Shown here: positions 1-6,767 of the stretch, piece by piece
Layout of the letters: every line of letters starts with the position of its first letter
How positions within the stretch are numbered: position 1 is the stretch's first letter
Assembly: GCA_024278435.1 (NCBI GenBank)
Contig: JAJRTD010000240.1
Location: 1 to 7,991, forward strand
Origin: Gammaproteobacteria bacterium
GTDB taxonomy: Bacteria; Pseudomonadota; Gammaproteobacteria; SZUA-229
Direction: 5' to 3'
Length of the DNA: 7,991 bases
Translations under genes and position numbers: made by a program
The notes under the pieces: generated by a model
Told to the model about the DNA's origin: nothing
Database searches by the model: none
Seen by the model: only the letters and a program-made list of their open reading frames with translations

Positions 1-124
1 ATGGCTCCCATATAATCAGGTAAAACAGGGTGATTAATATAAGTACGGCGGTTGCCGATACCATGCGCTGCTCCTTGACAGGCAGGGCATAGAACCACTG
101 TTTGATTTGCTGTAACTGTTCCAT
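1..124 (-). CDS. gspM: T2SS assembly-platform protein GspM, N-terminal part (cut by window edge)
   Basis: The first 41 codons of a gene that continues past the left edge. It starts at the ATG at 124-122, whose first base is also the last base of the gspL stop codon (TGATG overlap), so translational coupling is likely. The peptide begins MEQLQQIKQWFYALPVKEQR and then runs into a hydrophobic segment (about residues 22-39) ending in a Trp-Glu-Pro. A short cytoplasmic tail with an aromatic residue and an xxxEQR motif just before a single membrane helix is the usual start of GspM. GspM is a bitopic inner-membrane protein that pairs with GspL in the T2SS assembly platform, with its ferredoxin-like domain in the periplasm. 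The identification rests on this N-terminus plus position directly after gspL; the periplasmic domain is not visible. Confidence 0.88.
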   Translation of the reverse strand, partial: MEQLQQIKQWFYALPVKEQRMVSATAVLILITLFYLIIWEP

Positions 125-1374
125 CAGTTACGTGCCTCGATGCGCAAGTGGCCGCTGACCCTGTCTTTTTCAGACGAGGAAGCTGTAATTTCGGATTTTA
201 TTTTCGGGTTGCTGTTCAGGTTCTTGTTCAGATTCTCGATGGCCTGCAGGTTTTTGCTGTCCAGGCCGATGTCCATACGGTTATTGCGATAGGTTAATGA
301 CTGCATGGTGATGTTCTGTTTATCGTAGGCGAGGGAGCCAAACGATTCAGCCAGTAAAAACAGTAGTCCGTTATCGCTGCTACCGGTGTTGCCTTTCAGG
401 GCTTTCAGTTTCTGCTCCATTTGTACACGCGGGTTGACGATTTTCTTGCTTTGCGGGAACGCCTTCCTGTAAATCTTTTCAATTTTTGCTTTTGCAATGG
501 CGTTCTGCTGTTTTAGCTGTGAAAGTTGAAAGGCGGTCAGCCCCAGGTGCAGTATTAACCAGGCGGCGGCCAGTGTGGCGGCTATGCGCCAGTGCTGCCA
601 GTAACCGGATGTTTTTCGTTTGGCCTTGAATTTACCCTGTAGCAGGTTGAGCGGCAGCGCCTGTTTATAATGGCCGCAAAATACCACCAGCGGGTGGTTG
701 TTGTAGACCACCCTGACGAATTCAATGTCCTGGTTGTCGGCATGGCTTTGTGTTTCCAGCTGCTCGAAAACCGAGGTGTTATCCTGTTCACTGAACAGTA
801 GCAGTTTTTCCGGCTTAACCAGGGCTTCATCCTGCAGCATGGAATTCAGGACATAAGGCAGTACATCGTTTGAGTACACCATGCCGTTGAGAACATCTGT
901 TTGCAGGTATGAGTCGTTATGGAAATTCAGGCAGACCCACTGCTTTTCACTGGCCGGAAGGCACAGGGCATCAGGAATGATTTTTTCAACAAAAATACCG
1001 GCTTGCTGAAAGGTATCAATAATTTTTTTCAGCGTTGATTCTTCAATACCTGCGATCGCGGTGAAATCGTTGTGCCGGTTTCTGCTGGCGACAAAATGAA
1101 AGTTTTCGATGTCATCAGCAATGTATTCTTCAATAGCGTAGGGAATGGCTTTCAGTATTTTCTGCTGGTTCTGGGTCGGCAGTTGCAGTTGATTGATATG
1201 CAGGCAGTGGCTGTTTAATAAAATCACAACCGGATGGCTGGCGGCGAGTTCGCCGGCTTCATCCAGGCTGCCGGTGGTGATTTTTCCGGTTAGTTCACCC
1301 GCAATATTACACAGCGCCCAGCTGGCCTGTTGTGCTTTGTCGATGTCAAAATGGATGAGCAGGGTTTCACTCAT
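124..1374 (-). CDS. gspL: T2SS assembly-platform protein GspL
   Basis: Encodes 416 residues, a normal length for GspL, which links the cytoplasmic ATPase GspE to the inner-membrane platform and partners with GspM. The N-terminal 250 residues form the actin-like cytoplasmic domain. Family-typical stretches are PYAIEE at 78-83 followed by an acidic segment and FHF at 92-94, and PLNLLQGKF at 241-249 just before a basic patch (KAKRK, 250-254). One membrane helix follows at about 262-282. The remainder (about 283-416) is the periplasmic part, with a Lys/Gln-rich helical linker and then a small ferredoxin-like domain. The gene starts 18 bp after the gspK stop and its stop overlaps the gspM start by one base. 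The call is secure from sequence features and operon order together. Confidence 0.95.
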   Translation of the reverse strand: MSETLLIHFDIDKAQQASWALCNIAGELTGKITTGSLDEAGELAASHPVVILLNSHCLHINQLQLPTQNQQKILKAIPYAIEEYIADDIENFHFVASRNRHNDFTAIAGIEESTLKKIIDTFQQAGIFVEKIIPDALCLPASEKQWVCLNFHNDSYLQTDVLNGMVYSNDVLPYVLNSMLQDEALVKPEKLLLFSEQDNTSVFEQLETQSHADNQDIEFVRVVYNNHPLVVFCGHYKQALPLNLLQGKFKAKRKTSGYWQHWRIAATLAAAWLILHLGLTAFQLSQLKQQNAIAKAKIEKIYRKAFPQSKKIVNPRVQMEQKLKALKGNTGSSDNGLLFLLAESFGSLAYDKQNITMQSLTYRNNRMDIGLDSKNLQAIENLNKNLNSNPKIKSEITASSSEKDRVSGHLRIEARN

Positions 1375-1392
1375 TGTTAAATACCAATCCTG

Positions 1393-2364
1393 TTACAGTA
1401 TTCGTTGCGAGCGGGTGATGATTTTTGTTTTACCGGATTCATCCCTGTAAATAATGCTGTACATAGTTTTATTTGCCTGGCCAATTATTGCATGGGTTCG
1501 CAGTAAAAAGTATTCGCTGCTGGTAGACAGGTTCCTGGTGTCCTTGATTATAGTCTTCAGATTGGCAAAACCGGTGAATTCTTTCAGGTTGTTAAAGGCC
1601 TCTTCACTGCGGCGCTGGATAATATCATTGGCCAGGTTTTTGGTCATATCGGCCGACAGGGATTGTAGCACTTCAGCACTGGCCGTGTTGACGTTGATGG
1701 GGATTTCTTTGCCTGCGGTGGCATACGCGCATAAATAGGGTTCCACTCGCCGGTAGATTTCACTGTTTTCAAAACCTTTTATTAAACGTAATTCACTCAG
1801 GCTTTGCAGTGGTGTGTTGGCGGTTCGGTAGGGATGCGGCAGGTTGAGGTAATAACCGTCCTCGGCACCGTTAGGGCTGGTTGTTTCCAGGTCGGCATCA
1901 ATCCAGTCTGCAATGGCCTGTGTCAGGTTGGTGTTGATGCCGAGGTTTCTGAATAAGCGGTTCAGGCGGTTCTGCGTGGTGATGTTTATCGCATTGTTCT
2001 GTAACAGGGCGTTAACGTTGATGCAGGCCTGCAGGTCTGTCAGCTTGCCCTGGATCGAGCCGCCATCCACCGGCAGTGGCGGCAGTTCAAAGGCCCAGGA
2101 TTCGGTGAGTGCATCAAGTTTGCTGTCTTTTTTGTCCTGGCGGAGGATTCGCTGCGACCATTCTTCGGCCGCAAACAGGTAGAACTGGGCCTGGTCCTGG
2201 GCAACCAGGTTGCCGGTACGCCGTATGTCCAGCTGTAAACGGGTGCTGATGGTGATACTGATGGTTGCGGCCAGGGTGACAATCAGCAGCGCGGTGATGA
2301 TGGCAACACCGCGCTGCTGTTTTGCGGTGCTTAAGGTCGGGTGGTTCGGGTGTCGTCTCGGCAT
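1393..2364 (-). CDS. gspK: T2SS minor pseudopilin GspK
   Basis: A 323-residue protein, much larger than the other pseudopilins, as GspK normally is. It begins with a basic leader ending QQRG (16-19), followed by VAIITALLIVTLA. The predicted prepilin peptidase (GspO/PilD) cleavage is after Gly19. Position +5 of the mature protein is Thr rather than the conserved Glu; this is characteristic of GspK, which sits at the tip of the pseudopilus with GspI and GspJ. Further hallmarks are DWIDAD at 153-158, the following PNGAEDGYY (164-172), and INVNTA at 223-228 in the helix-rich domain. It starts 7 bp after the gspJ stop and is followed 18 bp later by gspL. It is anchored in the inner membrane until assembled, with the globular domain in the periplasm. 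Confidence 0.96.
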   Translation of the reverse strand: MPRRHPNHPTLSTAKQQRGVAIITALLIVTLAATISITISTRLQLDIRRTGNLVAQDQAQFYLFAAEEWSQRILRQDKKDSKLDALTESWAFELPPLPVDGGSIQGKLTDLQACINVNALLQNNAINITTQNRLNRLFRNLGINTNLTQAIADWIDADLETTSPNGAEDGYYLNLPHPYRTANTPLQSLSELRLIKGFENSEIYRRVEPYLCAYATAGKEIPINVNTASAEVLQSLSADMTKNLANDIIQRRSEEAFNNLKEFTGFANLKTIIKDTRNLSTSSEYFLLRTHAIIGQANKTMYSIIYRDESGKTKIITRSQRIL

Positions 2365-2371
2365 GGTGTTA

Positions 2372-3004
2372 TTACTTCAGCGAGTAGAGGCGACGGATAT
2401 CACCCCAGTCGTTTAACTGTAAAACAACCTCGATGGCATACAGCTCACTCGAGTTATTCCCCTGGCCGCCATTGTTTAAGGGGGGCCATTGCTTGTGCCA
2501 TCGGGCTTTGTCGTCGAGGAAGCGGAAGGTGACCTCCTCTACGCTGTCAATGATAACGGTTTTTTTTGCATCAACCCCCTGGGCGCGATCCAGTTGCGGC
2601 CATTGCAGCCGGATCAGTTTGTCTTCGTCGAACTGGTAGGCAACCCGGAGCAGGCTGCTGCGTAACATGTTTGCCGGGTTGACCCGTCCGCCGCGGGTGA
2701 ATTCAATCAGGTTGTCGATATTGATGCCGGCGGTTAGATAGGGCTTTTTATTGCCGTACTCGTCGCGGATGCTGCGTTGCACAATCTGGGCCAGGTCACG
2801 GTTTAATATTGATACGCTCTGCTGCACCTGTTGCAGCCTTTTCAGTGCCTGCTTTGAGGATTCGCTGTTTTTTATGACGTTGTCGAGACCGCCATAAGCC
2901 ATGATTGCCATAATGGCAAAAATGATACTGGCGATCATTAATTCCAGCAGGGTAAAACCACGCTGAGCGGCAGGAAGCCGGTATATCTGCCTAACGGTTT
3001 GCAT
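2372..3004 (-). CDS. gspJ: T2SS minor pseudopilin GspJ
   Basis: A 210-residue prepilin-like protein. The class III leader ends AAQRG (12-16), with cleavage expected between Gly16 and Phe17. The mature N-terminus FTLLELMIA carries the conserved Glu at +5 (Glu21) and continues as a hydrophobic helix. The periplasmic domain contains a GGRVNPANM-type stretch followed by LLRVAYQFDEDKLIRLQWP, a pattern typical of GspJ. GspJ joins GspI and GspK in the trimeric complex capping the pseudopilus. The ATG lies inside the 3' end of gspI (14-bp overlap in a different frame), indicating coupled translation of the two partners. The GspK start follows 7 bp downstream. Length and motifs agree with the family. 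Confidence 0.96.
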   Translation of the reverse strand: MQTVRQIYRLPAAQRGFTLLELMIASIIFAIMAIMAYGGLDNVIKNSESSKQALKRLQQVQQSVSILNRDLAQIVQRSIRDEYGNKKPYLTAGINIDNLIEFTRGGRVNPANMLRSSLLRVAYQFDEDKLIRLQWPQLDRAQGVDAKKTVIIDSVEEVTFRFLDDKARWHKQWPPLNNGGQGNNSSELYAIEVVLQLNDWGDIRRLYSLK

Positions 3005-3389
3005 AACCGGTGAGTGCCGTCAGGTTTTTTTTGCGATCCTTGTCAGCATAAACGGTGAAGCTGACCTGGCGGGCGTCCTTGTCTTCTGTTTTTTTGGTTG
3101 TCCGTGTCCAGTACCACTCAAAGTTTGCCATTTTGGTGGAGCCTTTTTTTTCGCCGATATCGGGGAAGGTGCCGCTGATACGGATTTGCGTGAGTTCGTT
3201 GACCGCAACCCAGTGTGCCAGGGTTTTCTGTTTTAAATAACCGGCGCTGTTGGCCTGCGCGCCGGAGGTGCTGAGTAAGGCGCCCAGTGATAACGCGATG
3301 ATGGTCAGTGCCACCATGACTTCGATTAAGGTAAAACCGGCCGCCGGTTTTTTAGTGCGGTACGGTTTGCTATGGGTTATTGTAGTCAT
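2991..3389 (-). CDS. gspI: T2SS minor pseudopilin GspI
   Basis: A 132-residue minor pseudopilin. The basic leader ends KKPAAG (13-18) and the mature protein would start FTLIEVMVALTI, with Glu23 as the conserved +5 residue. The segment TLAHWVAVNELTQIR soon after the helix is the best family signature; GspI is thought to nucleate the tip complex with GspJ and GspK. The gene overlaps gspJ by 14 bp. The chosen ATG has no strong Shine-Dalgarno sequence, and the upstream spacer to gspH is abnormally long (306 bp) because of the MITE-like element described separately. Removing the element and one copy of its flanking repeat would leave a spacer of about 63 bp, so expression of gspI may now depend on readthrough across that element or on a promoter in it. 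Confidence 0.96.
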   Translation of the reverse strand: MTTITHSKPYRTKKPAAGFTLIEVMVALTIIALSLGALLSTSGAQANSAGYLKQKTLAHWVAVNELTQIRISGTFPDIGEKKGSTKMANFEWYWTRTTKKTEDKDARQVSFTVYADKDRKKNLTALTGYANR

Positions 3390-3445
3390 ATTCTGTACAC
3401 AGGTTAAAGCCAGGTGAGTAATTTATCACTATTTACTGTTCACTA

Positions 3446-3681
3446 TCACTGCTGTCCCGTTAACTGCTTCTATTTCAGCATGATATCCAGCAATAGATGA
3501 TTGTACTGGTTACTACTGTTATATTAGACATGAAACCACCGACACATATATTCTTGTCGTCCTGAACGAAGCAGAGCGTAGTCGAAGGATCTTAGTCGCC
3601 ATATCATAGGGGTTCAAGATCTTTCCGTTCCGCTACCGCTGCAGTCAAGATGACAGTGAAAAGTTAAAGGGACAGCAGTGA
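3446..3681. mobile_element. MITE-like non-autonomous element with 19-bp terminal inverted repeats
   Basis: The left end TCACTGCTGTCCCGTTAAC (3446-3464) and the reverse complement of the right end (3663-3681) match at 18 of 19 positions. Immediately outside, the heptamer TTCACTA occurs as a direct repeat (3439-3445 and 3682-3688; eight bases, TTCACTAT, if the shared T is counted), consistent with a target-site duplication. The element is about 236 bp and has no coding capacity, so it would need a transposase in trans. Its inner part contains a separate REP-like palindrome (3555-3655). From memory, ends of the CACTGCTGTCC type occur in some IS4-family insertion sequences, but that is an unverified recollection. 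A caution is that a third TCACTAT copy at 3426-3432 makes the flank locally repetitive, which weakens the duplication argument. Confidence 0.68.
3555..3655. repeat. REP-like imperfect palindrome inside the MITE-like element
   Basis: The two halves are related in inverted orientation. TGTCGTCCTGA (3555-3565) pairs with the reverse complement of 3645-3655, TGTCATCTTGA (9 of 11). The inner ends are GGATCTT (3587-3593) and, read from the other strand, AGATCTT (3616-3622), while the middle parts match only loosely. The left half, with its CCTGAACGAAG and GTCGAAGGATCTT words, resembles dispersed intergenic repeats that I have seen in many unrelated bacterial genomes. Transcribed, it could form a long imperfect hairpin in the gspH-gspI spacer. 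Confidence 0.6.
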
Positions 3682-3695
3682 TTCACTATTCAGTG

Positions 3696-4286
3696 CTACA
3701 GGTCACTGATTTCGGCTGTTACCGTGCCATCGAAAAGACCTTTAACAAAATAGCTGGTTTCAATGCCCAGGATATATATACGAATCTCGAACTCGGGGGT
3801 GATTTCACCACTGGATAACAGGTAAATCTGCGGTTTTATTCTGGTTTTTTTTCGGTCTTCCGTATCTTCGTCGGGATCGCTGTCCAGGTTCAGCATCTGT
3901 TCTGACATCGGCTTGCCTGCCGGTTCGATAGTGACGGCTGTTTTCTCCAGCTCCAGCTCCAGTTCCATGTCCAGTGGCAGTTCGCGGGCGCGAAGCAGTT
4001 TGTCCTGTTCCAGCGGCTGCCACCGGTTCCGGTATAGGTGCAGAAAACGGTATCCATTGAGCTGGATTTCAATGCCATATTCTTCGCCGCGTAAAATGGA
4101 TTCTTCCAGCGCCAATTGCACTAGGCGCTGCATTCTAAAGGCTTCTTCCTGGATCCGTTCCTCAGGCGAGCTGCTGCGAATGGCAAGCGTGGTATAGGTG
4201 AACAGAATAGAAACGATAACAACCACAACCAGCAGTTCCAGCAGGGTAAATCCACACTGCCGGTTATGCTTGCTGGCGGTTGCCAT
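3696..4286 (-). CDS. gspH: T2SS minor pseudopilin GspH
   Basis: A 196-residue pseudopilin. The leader ends RQCG (9-12); mature FTLLELLVVVVIV starts at Phe13 with the +5 Glu at 17. The C-terminal half includes QIYLLSSGEITP (153-164), the signature of the GspH beta-sheet domain. GspH is thought to sit below the GspI-J-K tip and join it to the GspG shaft. It follows gspG by 33 bp. Two oddities are seen: a low-complexity run of alternating Glu and Leu (108-114), encoded by a CTCCAG hexamer repeat, and a very acidic loop DSDPDEDTED (135-144) followed by a basic RKKTR. Both are probably a surface insertion between strands. Its stop codon lies only a few bases from the right flank of the MITE-like element. 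Confidence 0.95.
   Translation of the reverse strand: MATASKHNRQCGFTLLELLVVVVIVSILFTYTTLAIRSSSPEERIQEEAFRMQRLVQLALEESILRGEEYGIEIQLNGYRFLHLYRNRWQPLEQDKLLRARELPLDMELELELEKTAVTIEPAGKPMSEQMLNLDSDPDEDTEDRKKTRIKPQIYLLSSGEITPEFEIRIYILGIETSYFVKGLFDGTVTAEISDL
3945..3974. repeat. CTCCAG hexanucleotide microsatellite within gspH
   Basis: Three perfect CTCCAG units (3945-3962) are followed by two degenerate units, TTCCAT and GTCCAG (3963-3974). On the coding strand this makes an in-frame Leu-Glu-rich run. Since the unit is six bases, gain or loss would alter protein length by two residues without shifting the frame. Confidence 0.7.
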
Positions 4287-4319
4287 GATTGCCTGCGATA
4301 GGGTTTGCTGCTCCGGAGC

Positions 4320-4784
4320 CTAGTCCTGGTCCCATGAGCCAATGTCTTTATTGGGGCCTTCGCCACCGGGTGCGCCGTCAGCGCCGAGGGAATAAATATC
4401 GATTTCGCCGTGTTCGCCGGGACTCATGTACAGGTATTCATTGCCCCAGGGATCCTTGTTGAGTTTCTTGATATAGCCGCCCTGTTTCCAGTTGGCCGGT
4501 TCCGGTGAACTGCTGGGCTTTGTTATCAGGGCCTCGAGTCCCTGGTCGGTTGTCGGGTAGGTGTAATTATCCAGACGGTAGATGTCGAGCGCGCTTTCCA
4601 GTGCGCGAATGTCATTTTTTGCCTTGGCAACACGGGCCTTGTCCGGGTTGTCCATAATGCGCGGTACCACCACGCTGGCCAGAATACCGATAATAACCAC
4701 CACGACCATGATTTCGATCAGGGTGAAGCCGGACTGTTTTGCAGGCCGCTTACCGGGATGTAACTTTTTAGTTGGATAAAACAC
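4320..4784 (-). CDS. gspG: T2SS major pseudopilin GspG
   Basis: The shaft subunit of the T2SS pseudopilus, 154 residues. The leader ends AKQSG (15-19) and cleavage before Phe20 gives [22 protein letters not shown] with the +5 Glu at 24. The family signature continues with an ALDIYRLDN segment, a [11 protein letters not shown] segment and DPWGNEYLY. The C-terminal loop [20 protein letters not shown] holds the Asp residues that bind the structural calcium in GspG. The start is a GTG (4784-4782): a GGAGT Shine-Dalgarno sits 7 bp upstream, and the nearby ATG at 4797 is out of frame. It is the first gene of the leftward operon; the usual upstream neighbours gspE and gspF are absent here. As the shaft protein it is expected to be the most abundant product. 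Confidence 0.98.
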   Translation of the reverse strand: MFYPTKKLHPGKRPAKQSGFTLIEIMVVVVIIGILASVVVPRIMDNPDKARVAKAKNDIRALESALDIYRLDNYTYPTTDQGLEALITKPSSSPEPANWKQGGYIKKLNKDPWGNEYLYMSPGEHGEIDIYSLGADGAPGGEGPNKDIGSWDQD

Positions 4785-4916
4785 GTAATAACTCCATCAA
4801 TTTACAGATAATTCAGCGTTGCAGGTCATTTTCTTTGAACTGCTGTTAATATAGCTGGTTTCAAGAATAAAATAATAACAAATGCCGGGCGCACTGCCTA
4901 TGATAAGACTGTCTCA
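4785..4916. promoter_or_regulatory. Divergent intergenic region between gspG and rrtA
   Basis: These 132 bp separate two divergently transcribed genes, so the promoters of both the pseudopilin operon and rrtA are likely here. The segment around 4845-4885 is AT-rich and contains fragments such as TTGAA and TATATT or TAAAAT on either strand, but none at clean sigma-70 spacing. I could not assign specific -35/-10 pairs or an operator. Confidence 0.5.
4791..4795 (-). promoter_or_regulatory. Ribosome binding site for gspG (fixes the GTG start)
   Basis: On the minus strand GGAGT occupies 4795-4791, leaving a 6-7 base spacer to the GTG at 4784. This supports the GTG rather than the out-of-frame ATG at 4797-4795, and no other in-frame start lies near enough to give the basic leader. 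Confidence 0.75.
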
Positions 4917-5513
4917 ATGCCAATAAAGTTTCGTTATCAATTTCATTCCAGCCATGTTCTCTGGCTGTTGCTGTTCCTGCTTTCCTTTGTTCTGCAGGCC
5001 TTTGACCTGATCGACAGCTGGCGCTTTAACCGGGATCTGGTGGAGCAGGGGCAGCTGTGGCTGTTGTTCAGCGGCCACATCGTGCATTTAAACTGGTCAC
5101 ACTGGGCGCTTAATATGGCGGGTCTGGCCATTGTGGCATTTTTTTTCAGTTCCCATGCCAGTTTCAGCCAGTGGCTGGCAGTTATCCTGGTTTCTGCCTG
5201 CGTGATCAATATCGGTTTATGGTGGTGGATTACGGATGTGCGTTCCTATGTGGGATTGTCCGGTGTGTTGCACGGCCTGTTTCTATACGGCGCCCTGCGC
5301 GAGATCCGCTTTTATCCCGTCAGTGGTTATGTGCTGACAACGGTATTGATCGCCAAACTGACCTGGGAATTCTTTAACGGTGCACTACCGGGTTCTGAAG
5401 AAATGACCGGCGGTCGGGTGCTGACCGAAGCACATCTGCTGGGTGCGATTGGCGGTATACTGGTCTGGCTGGTTGAATACTTCAGAGACCGCTTTATTTC
5501 AGAGTGGAATTAA
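4917..5513 (+). CDS. rrtA: Rhombosortase (rhomboid-family intramembrane serine protease, GlyGly-CTERM processing)
   Basis: A 198-residue, very hydrophobic protein with about six membrane helices (around 13-28, 46-58, 64-80, 86-104, 112-128 and 136-150, with a last helix at 170-188). Rhomboid hallmarks are seen: GHIVHLNWSHWALN at 53-66, giving the HxxxN oxyanion motif (His62, Asn66); GLSG at 113-116 with nucleophile Ser115, followed by VLHGL; and EAHLLGAIGG at 171-180 with the catalytic His173. The short six-helix core without extra domains, the SxxxHG spacing and the location beside T2SS genes favour rhombosortase over a general GlpG-type rhomboid. Known members (for example in Vibrio) cleave the C-terminal GlyGly-CTERM anchor of proteins delivered through the T2SS. 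No GlyGly-CTERM substrate is encoded in this window. The ATG start lacks a clear Shine-Dalgarno but no better in-frame start exists. Confidence 0.85.
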   Translation: MPIKFRYQFHSSHVLWLLLFLLSFVLQAFDLIDSWRFNRDLVEQGQLWLLFSGHIVHLNWSHWALNMAGLAIVAFFFSSHASFSQWLAVILVSACVINIGLWWWITDVRSYVGLSGVLHGLFLYGALREIRFYPVSGYVLTTVLIAKLTWEFFNGALPGSEEMTGGRVLTEAHLLGAIGGILVWLVEYFRDRFISEWN

Positions 5514-5596
5514 GGTGGCTGTGGGAATCGCCGTTATTATTTGCCGTATGGGTTTTACTGATTGCATCTTTTAAGAGCACAAATTACACTCCACTC

Positions 5597-5602
5597 TATA
5601 AT
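5597..5602 (+). promoter_or_regulatory. Candidate -10 box for metX-metW
   Basis: A perfect TATAAT lies 19 bases before the metX ATG in the 108-bp gap after rrtA. No good -35 is present at 16-18 bp; TTAAGA at 5571-5576 gives a 20-bp spacer. If used, the transcript would start near 5609 and have a leader of only about 13 bases. I see no MetJ-like palindrome or room for a SAM riboswitch. Confidence 0.4.
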
Positions 5603-5621
5603 GCGAGTACATAAAATCTAG

Positions 5622-6767
5622 ATGCCTGAAACTATAGCAGACGATTCTGTAGGAATTGTCGAGACCCGAATCAAACATTTTGCTGAAGCGCTGCTGCTTG
5701 AGTGCGGTCAAACCCTGCCCGAGTATGATATTGCCTATGAAACCTATGGTGAGCTGAATGCCGATGCCAGTAATGCCATTCTGATCTGTCACGCTCTGTC
5801 CGGTGACCAGCATGCCGCCGGCTATAACAGCATGGACGACCGGAAGCCCGGCTGGTGGGAGAGTGCCATCGGACCGGGCAAGCCGATTGATACCAGGCAT
5901 TTTTTCGTGGTCAGCATCAATAATCTCGGTGGTTGCAAGGGAACCACCGGGCCGAATACGATCAACCCGCAAACCGGTAAATACTGGGGGCCGGACTTCC
6001 CGATTGTGACGGTAAAAGACTGGGTCAAGAGCCAGCACCGTTTTATGCAGGCACTGGATATAAGCCACTGGTGTGCGGTTATCGGTGGCAGCCTTGGGGG
6101 TATGCAGGTATTGCAGTGGACCATCGACTTCCCCGACCTGATTAAACATGCCATTGTGATAGCAGCGGCGCCCAAGCTTTCGGCACAGAACATTGCCTTT
6201 AATGAAGTCGCCCGGCAGTCAATCATGTCGGATCCGGATTTCTGTGAGGGGCATTATCTGGAAAAAAATACGGCGCCGAGAAGAGGGCTGATGCTGGCGC
6301 GGATGCTGGGTCATATTACCTACCTGTCGGATGATGCCATGCGCGATAAATTCGGCCGCGAACTGCGTGAGGGTAAACTCAATTTCGGCTTTGACGTGGA
6401 TTTCCAGGTGGAAAGCTACCTGCGTTACCAGGGCAGTTCCTTTGTTGACCGCTTTGACGCCAATACCTATCTGCTGATGACCAAGGTACTGGATTATTTT
6501 GACCCGGCGCAGGATTACGACGATAACCTGGCGCTGGCGTTGAAACAGACGGCGGCGCGCTTCCTGGTGATTGCATTCACTTCGGACTGGCGTTTTTCAC
6601 CCGAGCGTTCACAGGAAATCGTCAAGGCCCTGTTAGAGGCTGAAAAAGAAGTCAGTTATATCGAGGTTGAATCCAGCCAGGGTCATGACGCATTTCTTAT
6701 CCCGATCCCGCATTATATGAATGTGTTTGCTTCACACATGAAAAATATTATCAGCGAGTTGTCATGA
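5622..6767 (+). CDS. metX: Homoserine O-acyltransferase MetX (probably succinyltransferase)
   Basis: A 381-residue alpha/beta-hydrolase-fold enzyme that acylates homoserine as the first committed step of methionine synthesis in the cytoplasm. The catalytic triad can be read directly: nucleophile Ser157 in GGSLGG (155-160), Asp322 in SDWRF, and His355 in GHDAF. Other family blocks are [12 protein letters not shown] (56-67), [12 protein letters not shown] (100-111) and the [17 protein letters not shown] region (183-199). Between Gly160 and the Asp lies the helical lid with the usual [13 protein letters not shown] segment (224-236). Many gammaproteobacterial and betaproteobacterial MetX proteins use succinyl-CoA rather than acetyl-CoA; that is my preferred reading but motifs alone do not prove it. 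The gene ends in an ATGA overlap with metW, the standard arrangement. Translation begins without an evident Shine-Dalgarno. Confidence 0.96.
   Translation: MPETIADDSVGIVETRIKHFAEALLLECGQTLPEYDIAYETYGELNADASNAILICHALSGDQHAAGYNSMDDRKPGWWESAIGPGKPIDTRHFFVVSINNLGGCKGTTGPNTINPQTGKYWGPDFPIVTVKDWVKSQHRFMQALDISHWCAVIGGSLGGMQVLQWTIDFPDLIKHAIVIAAAPKLSAQNIAFNEVARQSIMSDPDFCEGHYLEKNTAPRRGLMLARMLGHITYLSDDAMRDKFGRELREGKLNFGFDVDFQVESYLRYQGSSFVDRFDANTYLLMTKVLDYFDPAQDYDDNLALALKQTAARFLVIAFTSDWRFSPERSQEIVKALLEAEKEVSYIEVESSQGHDAFLIPIPHYMNVFASHMKNIISELS

Larger units (their letters stand above)
3390..3695. other. Expanded gspH-gspI intergenic region, non-coding
   Basis: This 306-bp stretch is the only gap over 300 bases in the window and lies inside an otherwise tightly packed operon. 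I see no plausible coding sequence in it. From left to right it holds a 50-60 bp gspI leader with scattered TCACTAT motifs, the MITE-like element at 3446-3681 with its internal palindrome, and a few bases before the gspH stop. No convincing sigma-70 promoter for gspI was found on the minus strand. Confidence 0.75.

Noticed and set aside
2305..2310. Loss of the conserved +5 Glu in GspK (Thr instead)
   Set aside because: GspK proteins normally lack this Glu because they cap the pseudopilus, so this is a family trait rather than a defect.
3426..3446. TCACTAT motifs as a CRISPR-like or tandem repeat array
   Set aside because: There are only two short copies here (plus one at 3683-3689), with irregular spacing and no spacer-repeat structure.
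124..4784. Alternative reading of the pseudopilin cluster as a type IV or MSHA pilus locus
   Set aside because: The GspG calcium loop, the GspH SSGEITP motif, GspK DWIDAD and the following actin-like GspL with GspM identify a T2SS.
5514..5621. SAM riboswitch or MetJ operator upstream of metX
   Set aside because: The 108-bp gap shows no conserved SAM aptamer core that I can recognise and no tandem AGACGTCT-like boxes.
5571..6226. Long open frames on the minus strand opposite metX (192 and 134 codons)
   Set aside because: They lie wholly or mostly antisense to a clear metX with an intact catalytic triad, have no recognisable domain, and are best explained as codon-bias shadows.
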